Source: Helicobacter_D ganmani
GTDB taxonomy: Bacteria; Campylobacterota; Campylobacteria; Campylobacterales; Helicobacteraceae
Length of the DNA stretch: 31,557 nucleotides
Direction: 5' to 3' (one strand)
Assembly: GCF_965138225.1 (NCBI RefSeq)
Contig: NZ_CBCSAX010000018.1
Part shown: in pieces, positions 24,186 through 30,549 of the stretch
Layout of the letters: every line of letters starts with the position of its first letter
How positions within the stretch are numbered: the first letter of the stretch is position 1
Notes under the pieces: model-generated
Databases searched by the model: none
What the model saw: only the letters and a program-made list of their open reading frames with translations
What the model was told of the DNA's origin: nothing
Made by a program: the position numbers and the translations under genes

Positions 24186-24806
24186 TTATTTTAATTCTTT
24201 TTTCGCCGGATTGCCAACGACTTTTTTATGCGGTGGTATGTCGCTAATCACTACGCTTCCTGCACCAATGAGGCAGTGTTGCCCAATACTTTTCCCTTCA
24301 ATAATCACGCTTCCTGCACCAATATGTGTGCAATCCCCAACTTGCACATTTCCACAAAGTGTCGCACTAGGTGCAATATGGGAGAAATCCCCGATTCTGC
24401 AATCGTGTTCTATAATGCTCCCACTATTGATTATCGCACCCATTCCGATTGAAGCGCGTGCGTTGATAACAGTGTTTGGCATTACCACACTCCCGCTAGC
24501 AATTTTGGCGGATTTTGAGATTATAGCACGACGATGTGCAACAAAAGGCAAACAGAATCCTTGTTTGACAAAAAAGTGATAAAGATTCTGCCGCATCAAA
24601 TTATCACCAATCGCTAGGAGAATACCAAAATCTTTAGCATTTGTTAGGTTGAGAAATTCTGCTCTTGAAATGGCAGTGATTCCATTAAGAATCTTGTTTT
24701 TTGGATTGTCGTCAATGAGAATTTCAAACGATAAATTTTGGGATTCTAAAATCTCTGCGATGACTGCTCCGTGCCCACCAGCACCAAATATTGCTAGTTT
24801 TTTCAT
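24186..24806 (-). CDS. pglD: UDP-4-amino-sugar N-acetyltransferase PglD
   Basis: Acetylates the 4-amino group from acetyl-CoA to give UDP-diNAc-bacillosamine. The N-terminal part is a small Rossmann-like nucleotide-sugar domain (FGAGGHGAVIAEIL), and the C-terminal part is a left-handed beta-helix with hexapeptide repeats. The catalytic base is H134 in IIEHDC, and FSHIAPSATLCGNVQVG matches the PglD pattern. The protein ends GNPAKKELK. At 206 residues it is close to the Campylobacter enzyme. First gene of the operon, with AAAGGCAAGA before the ATG. Confidence 0.93.
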   Translation of the reverse strand: MKKLAIFGAGGHGAVIAEILESQNLSFEILIDDNPKNKILNGITAISRAEFLNLTNAKDFGILLAIGDNLMRQNLYHFFVKQGFCLPFVAHRRAIISKSAKIASGSVVMPNTVINARASIGMGAIINSGSIIEHDCRIGDFSHIAPSATLCGNVQVGDCTHIGAGSVIIEGKSIGQHCLIGAGSVVISDIPPHKKVVGNPAKKELK

Positions 24807-24836
24807 TCTTGCCTTTCAGTCTATTTGGATTTTAGA

Positions 24837-24842
24837 ATTTTA
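24837..24842 (-). promoter_or_regulatory. probable pglDEF operon -10 box
   Basis: TAAAAT on the minus strand (in TTTCGGTAAAATTCTA) lies about 30 bases upstream of the pglD ATG and downstream of the nssR-like terminator. This makes the pgl genes a separate transcription unit. Confidence 0.45.
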
Positions 24843-24901
24843 CCGAAATTTTGAAAAGTTTAGCAACGCATAGGGTTGGGCTAGAATTTGGATAAAGCGA
24901 T

Positions 24902-24924
24902 AAAAGCCCAAAATTTAGGCTTTT
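24902..24924 (-). terminator. terminator overlapping the nssR-like stop
   Basis: On the minus strand AAAAGCC pairs with GGCTTTT around TAAATTTTG, then TTTTATC follows. The left arm contains the last codons of the regulator gene (AAA GCC TAA), so stop codon and terminator overlap. Confidence 0.65.
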
Positions 24925-25520
24925 AAAATAATTTTCCCCTTTTGTGTGTTTAAAACTCCTTGTGATTTGAGTTCTCTTAATACGCGCGAAAGAGATTCGG
25001 CACTCGTGTTCAGCTTTTGGGCGATTTGTCGCTGTGTTAAATGTGCTAACTCTGTTTCATTTGCGTGCAAAAAATTCATTAGTCGCTCTTTTAATCCTAA
25101 GGAATTTTGAGCAATATGCGATTCTAGCATTTTGATTTTATTGCAAAGTGAAGCAACTAATTCACGACAGAAAGTTGGATTTCCCATACATTGTTTTTGA
25201 AAAGTTGCAAGACTAATTTCTAAAATCTCGCATTCCTCATCGCAAGCTGCACTAGCTGGAAAGGGTTGGTTTAAGAAGCTTGGCATTTCAGCAATGAAAT
25301 TTGGCGCACAAATTTGGTGTAAAATTTGTTCTTTGGCTATTTTTTTTGCGTTTCTACTTCTAGTTTTTGGGCTTTGTTCTATGGTTTTATAGACTCTGAC
25401 TTTGCCACTTAGTAGCACAAAAAGTTGTTTTGGAGTCTCGCCCTCAAAGAACAAAATTTCTTCTTTATGATAAAAACGTTTATAACCCAAAGAAAATAAT
25501 ATTTTGAAACAATCTTGCAT
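24915..25520 (-). CDS. nssR: Crp/Fnr-family regulator, probable NssR
   Basis: A 201-residue transcription factor with an N-terminal cyclic-nucleotide-binding-like beta roll (about 15-105, with IAEMPSFLNQPFPASA) and a C-terminal winged helix. The recognition region is TQRQIAQKLNTSAESLSRVL (162-181). The FNR iron-sulfur cysteine cluster is absent; single cysteines lie at 4, 71, 93, 97, 111, 118 and 126. In Campylobacter jejuni the Crp/Fnr regulator NssR (Cj0466) is encoded divergently next to the globin gene ctb and controls the nitrosative-stress genes. The same pairing occurs here with ctb at 26114, which is the main argument for the name. The ATG follows GGGAGG. Confidence 0.75.
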   Translation of the reverse strand: MQDCFKILFSLGYKRFYHKEEILFFEGETPKQLFVLLSGKVRVYKTIEQSPKTRSRNAKKIAKEQILHQICAPNFIAEMPSFLNQPFPASAACDEECEILEISLATFQKQCMGNPTFCRELVASLCNKIKMLESHIAQNSLGLKERLMNFLHANETELAHLTQRQIAQKLNTSAESLSRVLRELKSQGVLNTQKGKIILKA

Positions 25521-25578
25521 TAAAGCCTCCCTTATTAAAATGTAAAACTAGAAAGCTAGTTTGGAAAACGAACATATT

Positions 25579-25594
25579 TTAACAAAAAATTAAC
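25579..25594. promoter_or_regulatory. possible NssR-type operator (TTAAC repeats)
   Basis: TTAAC (25579-25583), six A, then TTAAC (25590-25594), in the region between the nssR-like gene and the divergent broken membrane gene. The known NssR site in Campylobacter is TTAAC-N4-GTTAA. Here the right half reads ATTAA with five bases between, so the match is partial. The location is right for control of both directions. Confidence 0.3.
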
Positions 25595-25682
25595 TATTAT
25601 CAAATTTTTTGCCATAAAACTTGGTTAGTATTATGCAAATAAAATATTTTTTAAGAAATCAGTGACGGATAATTTATATACA

Positions 25683-26103
25683 ATGTTTTTAACCATTCAT
25701 TTATTGTGCGCCATTATCTTTTTGGGCTATATCTTTTGTGGTGAGGTGTTGCTTAGTCCGATTCGCAAGATTTTTTGGGAGGGAAGAATTTGTAGACAAA
25801 ATAGTTAGCATTATTGGCAGAAGAAGCTAAGGAAACTCCCCTCATTTTTATGTTACTTATTGTAACATAACTAGCAATTAAGTCAATATTTGGAAGCAAA
25901 ATGGGCTATTTTGCCACAACTTTGCAGTAATTTTTAATCATTAAAAGCTTTTTAGCGTTTGGAATCGCATTGATGATTGTTATTGTTTTGGTGTTTTATT
26001 GTGGGCTTAAAAACTAAGTCCTTTACGCAAGGTAATTCACTCCATTGCTTTGACTTTGGGAGTGTTGATTGTCGTTTTAGCAAAACTTGTATTTTATGTT
26101 TAA
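25683..26103 (+). pseudogene. multiply broken CopD-like membrane protein gene
   Basis: An ATG at 25683 opens MFLTIHLLCAIIFLGYIFCG, LLSPIRKIF, then the frame stops. Other frames continue the same protein: EEFVDKIVSIIGRRS, then PLIFMLLIVT, SIFGSKMGYFATTLQ, FLIIKSFLAFGIALMIVIV, and finally RKVIHSIALTLGVLIVVLAK to a TAA at 26101-26103. At least three frameshifts and several stops separate the pieces, so no product is likely. The remains suggest a four-helix membrane protein of about 140 residues resembling small CopD/DUF2269-type proteins of Campylobacterota; that name is tentative. Its end lies 10 bases before ctb. The rest of 25521-25682 is AT-rich regulatory sequence. Confidence 0.75.
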
Positions 26104-26113
26104 AGGAGTAAAA

Positions 26114-26500
26114 ATGGAAAAATATGATGAAATTTGTGTAGAAAGCATTGATTTGCTAATGGATATTTTTTATGCAAAGATTCGTGCGGATAAAAGCGGC
26201 GTGGGAGAGATTTTTAATAACAAAATTGGCACAGAGGATATATTGTGGGAAAAGCATAAACGCAAGATTGCAAATTTTTGGTATGGAATGTTGCTAAATA
26301 TCGGGGATTATAGTGGTGCGCCATTGAAGGCGCATTTGGATTTACCCCCTTTTCCAAGAGAATTTTTTACTATTTGGTTGGAATTGTTTGAGGAGAGCTT
26401 AAAGCAGATTTTTTGCGATGAGGTGGCGACGCAGATTCTACAAAGAGCGCAAATGATTGCCGCAAGATTCCAATTTATGCTTTATGAAAGCAGGCATTAA
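26114..26500 (+). CDS. ctb: Group III truncated haemoglobin (Ctb type)
   Basis: A haem protein of 128 residues that closely follows Campylobacter jejuni Ctb, which helps handle nitric oxide and oxygen under nitrosative stress. Expected haem-pocket residues are all present with an offset of two: Tyr B10 at Y20, His E7 at H48 (WEKHKRK), proximal His F8 at H74 (LKAHLDLPPFP), and Trp G8 at W88 (FFTIWLELF). Also IFNNKIGT and RAQMIAARFQFMLY. The ATG at 26114 has AAGGAG 7 bases upstream; upstream in-frame ATGs at 26087 and 26096 lie in the broken gene and are rejected. No promoter is seen directly before it, so it probably depends on the promoter in front of the broken gene. Confidence 0.93.
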   Translation: MEKYDEICVESIDLLMDIFYAKIRADKSGVGEIFNNKIGTEDILWEKHKRKIANFWYGMLLNIGDYSGAPLKAHLDLPPFPREFFTIWLELFEESLKQIFCDEVATQILQRAQMIAARFQFMLYESRH

Positions 26501-26573
26501 CATAAGTTATTTATTCCTAAAAACTTTTTGGAATCGCATTTAATCGTGTAAGCTAGACTTTTAAAATTAAGAG

Positions 26574-26579
26574 TATAAT
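26574..26579 (+). promoter_or_regulatory. -10 box for the lipoprotein-cmoB pair
   Basis: Perfect TATAAT 35 bases before the lipoprotein ATG at 26615. A hairpin (ATTCC, AAAAA paired with TTTTT, GGAAT, 26513-26534) lies upstream and may end the ctb transcript, though it lacks a T-run. Confidence 0.6.
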
Positions 26580-26614
26580 TGCACTTTTTAGGTAATTTTA
26601 GTATTAGGAATATT

Positions 26615-26836
26615 ATGCAAAATTTGAGTGTTTTGAAATTTGGTATTTTGGCATTGGGAGTGATTCTTCTTGGTGGGTGTTATCAAAACGCTTGTGGAAT
26701 TTCTTCTTCTTATTGGGACGAAAAAAGCTATTATTATGACGCGCAAGGAAATTATCGCGAGAAATGTCCAGACAATCTAATTTACAAAGAAAAAGCTTTG
26801 CAACAACAAGAACAAGACGCGTTAGAGTCGTTTTAA
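26615..26836 (+). CDS. Small lipoprotein of unknown function
   Basis: A 73-residue protein with a signal sequence and a clear lipobox (LALGVILLGGC), so it is predicted to be lipidated at the cysteine. The mature part has three cysteines including the lipidated one (GGC, NACG, EKCP), an aromatic SSYWDEKSYYYDAQGNY stretch and a glutamine-rich end. The ATG at 26615 follows AGGAATATT. A TTG at 26579 would lie in the -10 box. cmoB starts 12 bases after the stop, so the two are co-transcribed. No family recognised. Confidence 0.78.
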   Translation: MQNLSVLKFGILALGVILLGGCYQNACGISSSYWDEKSYYYDAQGNYREKCPDNLIYKEKALQQQEQDALESF

Positions 26837-26848
26837 GCAGAATCTTAA

Positions 26849-27778
26849 ATGACGCAAGAAAGGGATTTGGAATATCTAAGGGCAGAGCGCAAACGCGCTT
26901 TGGCATTTAAAAATATTTTGCCACTTGTTGCACAACTTGAGCGTTTAAAGGTGATTCCAAAATCTGAACTTCAAGGAGCAAAAGTTTTCTATGGTGATTT
27001 TGTGCGGCTTGAGATTCCACATTTAAGCGAGGAATCTTTTACGCTTGTATGTGAGGTGGCAAGAGAGTTGATTCCGTGGCGCAAAGGTCCTTTTATCCTC
27101 AATACTTTAGAAATTCAAAGCGAATGGAATAGTGCAATTAAATACAACCTGCTTGCACCACATTTGCATTTAAGCGATAAGGTAGTAGGCGACATAGGGT
27201 GCAACAATGGTTATTATATGTTTAGGGCAGTGGAGCTTAATCCTGCTCGGATTGTGGGGTTTGACCCTGTGCCATTGTGCTTTGTGCAATTTCAATTTTT
27301 GCAATTTTTCGCACAAGAAAGCCGCTTGCAGTATGAGTTGCTTGGCATTGAGGAATTGTCCTTTTTTGCAAGACAATTTGATGTGCTGTTGTGTTTAGGG
27401 GTTTTGTATCATCGCAAAAGCCCCTTAGATGCGATTAAGCTTGTTTATAATGCCTTAAAAAGTGGAGGTGAGGCTATTTTTGATAGCTTGATAATTGATG
27501 GAGAGCAAGAAATCGCACTTTGCCCTATGGGACGCTATGCCAAAATGCCAAATGTTTATTTTATCCCTACGCTTCGCACTTTTGAGGGGTGGCTAATGAA
27601 ATGTGGATTCAAAGAAATTGTAGTGATTGCGACACTAAAAACTGCCTTTGATGAGCAGCACAAGACGCAATGGAGTAGTGGAGAATCTTTGGAGGATTTT
27701 TTAGAGTCAAGCGGGGAACTCACGATTGAGGGCTATCCCGCACCCAAGCGTGCGTATTTAAAGGCTAAGAAGCTTTAA
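26849..27778 (+). CDS. cmoB: tRNA U34 carboxymethyltransferase CmoB
   Basis: Uses carboxy-S-adenosyl-methionine to turn 5-hydroxyuridine at the wobble position of certain tRNAs into 5-oxyacetyluridine. The 309-residue protein has the Rossmann methyltransferase motif VGDIGCNNGYYMFRA (about 110-124) and the CmoB-specific regions PWRKGPF, EWNSAIKYN, LGVLYHRKSPLDAI and ALCPMGRYAKMPNVYFIPT. Its partner CmoA, which makes the cofactor, is not in the window. The start lacks a strong ribosome site, suggesting coupling with the lipoprotein gene just upstream. Confidence 0.94.
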   Translation: MTQERDLEYLRAERKRALAFKNILPLVAQLERLKVIPKSELQGAKVFYGDFVRLEIPHLSEESFTLVCEVARELIPWRKGPFILNTLEIQSEWNSAIKYNLLAPHLHLSDKVVGDIGCNNGYYMFRAVELNPARIVGFDPVPLCFVQFQFLQFFAQESRLQYELLGIEELSFFARQFDVLLCLGVLYHRKSPLDAIKLVYNALKSGGEAIFDSLIIDGEQEIALCPMGRYAKMPNVYFIPTLRTFEGWLMKCGFKEIVVIATLKTAFDEQHKTQWSSGESLEDFLESSGELTIEGYPAPKRAYLKAKKL

Positions 27779-27812
27779 GAATGTTTTTGGATTCTGTTTG
27801 TGGAATTAGACT

Positions 27813-28001
27813 TTATTTTTCTTTGTTCTCTAATATTTCTAGCGCAGATTGAAAAAATGATAGTTATCTCCATTTGTTAGAATAATGGCTCTAATGACAT
27901 ATTTACTTCATTGATAACCCGCCTATTCGCTTGCAAAGAGTGAGATTCCAAAGATTAAGAGGAATCCCAAGATTAGCTTTTTATTTTTTATTCCTTTTTT
28001 A
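27813..28001 (-). pseudogene. decayed inverted paralogue of the double-glycine protein gene
   Basis: On the minus strand, the ribosome site AAAAAAGGAATAA and codons for KKLILGFLLIFGIS-LFA match the beginning of the gene at 30012, with mostly synonymous differences and a two-codon deletion. At the start-codon position the copy reads AAT instead of ATG, and a TAG follows soon after the signal peptide (SE-stop). Further on, AIILTNGDNYH and QSALEILENKEK line up with IALATNGEFNE and QSAGVKVLNEEEM of the intact protein, with frameshifts. A TAA at 27813-27815 ends the recognisable part. Non-functional. The remaining bases 27779-27812 hold nothing else I can name. Confidence 0.7.
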
Positions 28002-28024
28002 GATTGTTTCATCTCTCATTTCAT

Positions 28025-29836
28025 TTATTCTTCACAAGAATGCGTTTTGTTGCCTTGAAATTTCTCCATTGTTACGCTTGTGTTAGAGCTAATGTCCTTG
28101 CGTTTTATCACCTTATAAAAAGTCCCCCATAAAATCTTGCAATCTAACCAAAAACTAAGATGATTCACATACCATACATCTAACGCGAACTTTTCTTCCC
28201 AAGAAATTGCATTGCGCCCATTGATTTGCGCCCAGCCTGTAATTCCCGGCTTGACTTCGTGGCGACGTGCTTGTTCTTTGGAATACAAAGGCAAATATTC
28301 CACAAGAAGCGGACGCGGACCTACGAAGCTCATTTCGCCCTTTAGCACATTAAAGAGTTGGGGGAGTTCATCTAAGCTACTTTTGCGAATCCATTTACCC
28401 AATTGCGTAAGCCTTACTTCATCGGGGAGCAATTCGCCTTTTTCATTGCGTGCGTTATTCATCGTGCGAAACTTGTAAATCTTAAAAATTTTGCCCTCTT
28501 TGCCCGGACGCTCTTGCGTAAAAAATATAGGTGAGCCAAGTTTCGTGCGGATAAGTAAAGAGACGATAAGTAAAATGGGAGAAAACAGCACAAGTAGAAT
28601 TGCGCCAAGAGAAACATCTAAAACGGGCTTGATGAAGTTTGGATAGATTCTGTGAGAGGAAGAATTTTTTTGTTTGGAGGACAAAACCAAATCATACAGA
28701 GACAAGTAACTTTGCACAATGGAATCTGTGCTGAATTCGGCACAAATTTTTTCTCTGCTTGCTCGCCCAAAACGCATTTGTAGGTCTTTATCCTTGCTTA
28801 GTTGAGCGATTTTTTGCGCGAGCTCCCCTGCATTGCCAATTTCTACCAAGAAGCCATTTTTACCATTTTCAACGACTTCGCGACAACCTACTGCATTGGT
28901 TGTTATCATCGGTTTTGCCATACTTCCAGCTTCTAAAAGCGTGCGCGGAATCCCCTCGCGATAGCTTGGCAAAACAAATAAATCACAAACTCCTATAAGA
29001 GAGCGAATGTCGTTGCGTTGTCCGAGATAAATAACGGCAGCAGAGCTTTTCAAAAACTCCTCACTCATTGAGGAAATATTACCCAAATCTACTCCGCCAA
29101 CATATAAAAAAATGCAATGCGGATTTTTGCTTTTAAGAATCTCTGCTGCTTTGTAGTATTCCCGCACTCCCTTGTGCGCAATGGCGCGCGCTACCATTAG
29201 CACCAAGATAGAATCCTTAAGAGTTGGCAGATTCAATTCTTGGCTTAGTTTTTGACGCATTGTGTGGTAGGATTCTTGATTTATTGGTGCAAAGGTTTGC
29301 GTGTCAATGCCAGAACCTTTAATCAATATTGCTTTTTCGCGTGATAGGATTCGTTTTTGCACATATAATTCTAAATCCTCATTGTTTTGGAATAACACTT
29401 TTTGAGCAATTTTAAAAGCGACGCGGTTTAGGGATTCTATGACGAATCGTAAAATGCGGGATTTTAGGCTCTCATCAATATAAAAACTCCCCAAACCTGT
29501 AAGGCTGTTAATCACGCAATCCAGCCCTGCAATTTTTGCGGCAAAAGAGCCATAAATATTGGGCTTAAGCATAAAGGTATGCACAATATCGGGCTTGATT
29601 TCTTGTAAGATTTTTGTAATTTCTTGAATCGTTTTTAAGGCACTTAAGGGATTGAGACTGCTCCGATGAATAGAATAAGGAATCGCTCGTATGCCAAGAG
29701 GGGCAAATTTATCGAAGTCTGCTCCTTTTGGGATTAGCGCGATAACTTCGTGTCCCTTGTCTTTGAGTGCTAGCATAATAGGCAAGCGAAACAAATAAAG
29801 ATTGGAATCTGTGTGTGAGAGAAATAAAATTTTCAT
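28025..29836 (-). CDS. pglA/pglC: PglA-PglC fusion: glycosyltransferase plus phosphoglycosyl transferase
   Basis: A 603-residue protein with two catalytic parts. Residues 1-385 are a GT-B glycosyltransferase like Campylobacter PglA (starts ILFLSHTDSNLYLFRLPI; SLTGLGSFYIDESLKSRIL; VARAIAHKGVREYYKAAEIL; EX7E motif E294-E302 in PSYREGIPRTLLEAG). In Campylobacter PglA adds GalNAc to lipid-linked bacillosamine. After a short polar linker (about 386-397), residues 398-603 are a monotopic phosphoglycosyl transferase like PglC, with the re-entrant hydrophobic helix (404-429), the Asp-Glu catalytic pair D489-E490 in SSLDELPQL, and SFVGPRPLL. PglC attaches bacillosamine phosphate to undecaprenyl phosphate. 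In C. jejuni these are adjacent genes in the order pglA-pglC. The ATG follows AAGGTTACGA. Monocistronic. Confidence 0.92.
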   Translation of the reverse strand: MKILFLSHTDSNLYLFRLPIMLALKDKGHEVIALIPKGADFDKFAPLGIRAIPYSIHRSSLNPLSALKTIQEITKILQEIKPDIVHTFMLKPNIYGSFAAKIAGLDCVINSLTGLGSFYIDESLKSRILRFVIESLNRVAFKIAQKVLFQNNEDLELYVQKRILSREKAILIKGSGIDTQTFAPINQESYHTMRQKLSQELNLPTLKDSILVLMVARAIAHKGVREYYKAAEILKSKNPHCIFLYVGGVDLGNISSMSEEFLKSSAAVIYLGQRNDIRSLIGVCDLFVLPSYREGIPRTLLEAGSMAKPMITTNAVGCREVVENGKNGFLVEIGNAGELAQKIAQLSKDKDLQMRFGRASREKICAEFSTDSIVQSYLSLYDLVLSSKQKNSSSHRIYPNFIKPVLDVSLGAILLVLFSPILLIVSLLIRTKLGSPIFFTQERPGKEGKIFKIYKFRTMNNARNEKGELLPDEVRLTQLGKWIRKSSLDELPQLFNVLKGEMSFVGPRPLLVEYLPLYSKEQARRHEVKPGITGWAQINGRNAISWEEKFALDVWYVNHLSFWLDCKILWGTFYKVIKRKDISSNTSVTMEKFQGNKTHSCEE

Positions 29837-29974
29837 TCGTAACCTTACAAATTGTAAAAATTTATAAGAATTATAACATTAATCAAACAAAGCAAACTTG
29901 TTTCTTTGTGTAACAACCTTTAAACAAACTAAAAAGTTAAAAAATATTTTATATTTATTTTTAAGATTCTGTAA

Positions 29975-29980
29975 TACAAT
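29975..29980 (+). promoter_or_regulatory. -10 box of the double-glycine protein gene
   Basis: TACAAT lies 31 bases before the ATG at 30012, after a long AT-rich stretch. Its last base begins an 18-base palindrome, so the presumed RNA start lies within that palindrome. Confidence 0.5.
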
Positions 29981-29997
29981 AAAAGTTTAAACTTTTA
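29980..29997. repeat. perfect 18-base palindrome at the promoter
   Basis: TAAAAGTTTAAACTTTTA reads the same on both strands. It begins at the last base of the -10 box and ends 14 bases before the ATG. It could be a regulator site or a short 5' hairpin. A weaker inverted repeat (CAAAG-C-AAAC / GTTT-CTTTG, 29888-29908) lies further upstream. Confidence 0.55.
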
Positions 29998-30011
29998 AAA
30001 AAGGAATAATA

Positions 30012-30539
30012 ATGAAAAAATTAATCTTAGGATTCTTATTAATCTTTGGAATCTCAAGCACACTCTTTGCTGAAGTAGATTTCATTGCCCTTGCAACTAA
30101 TGGAGAATTTAACGAACAAAGTGCAGGTGTGAAAGTCTTAAATGAGGAGGAAATGAGGCAGGTTGTGGGGGGAGCAACACTATTGGAATATATCGGGAAT
30201 AATACTTACGCATATACGAGGCTAAATGAGTATGGGACAGCAAATAATTCAGGCTCAAAAGTTTCTTATACTGCTTATTATCAATTAATCCCCGAATACA
30301 ATAATGAGTTAGGCTTACTTAATGTTGGAGGGAATAGTTATACCCCAGCTGTATCAGCTACTTATAATTTTTTTACTAATAGTATCAATTTATCTATCAT
30401 TGGTGTAAGTAGATATAATCCTGTTTATACTAGGAGCGCAGATAGATATTATGCGGACAAACTTTTTGAAGCAAATGGTGGAAGACTAAAACAAGAAGCT
30501 ATTCATCTCATTAGGCAAGATAAATCAAGATATAGATAA
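30012..30539 (+). CDS. Exported protein with Sec signal peptide and bacteriocin-like double-glycine motif
   Basis: A 175-residue protein. Residues 1-20 are a Sec signal peptide (LILGFLLIFGISSTLFA). Residues 40-54 read VKVLNEEEMRQVVGG, very like the LSxEELxxVxGG leader of class II bacteriocins and microcins, with the glycine pair at 53-54. The remaining 121 residues are rich in Tyr, Asn and Ser with alternating beta-like stretches, and the last 30 are more charged and helical. No known family recognised. A broken paralogue lies at 27813-28001. The ATG follows AAAAAAGGAATAATA. The next gene starts 10 bases later, so the two may work together. Export is well supported; a toxin or peptide-precursor role is speculation. 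Confidence 0.8.
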   Translation: MKKLILGFLLIFGISSTLFAEVDFIALATNGEFNEQSAGVKVLNEEEMRQVVGGATLLEYIGNNTYAYTRLNEYGTANNSGSKVSYTAYYQLIPEYNNELGLLNVGGNSYTPAVSATYNFFTNSINLSIIGVSRYNPVYTRSADRYYADKLFEANGGRLKQEAIHLIRQDKSRYR

Positions 30540-30549
30540 TTGAGCTTAA

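Noticed and set aside
24097..24579. Plus-strand frame of 160 codons opposite pglE and pglD
   Set aside because: The repeated Pro/Ile/Thr pattern mirrors the hexapeptide repeats of PglD on the other strand, so it is a shadow.
26513..26534. ATTCC-AAAAA / TTTTT-GGAAT hairpin as ctb terminator
   Set aside because: Pairing is good but nearly all A-T in the upper stem and no T-run follows; kept only as a remark in the neighbouring promoter entry.
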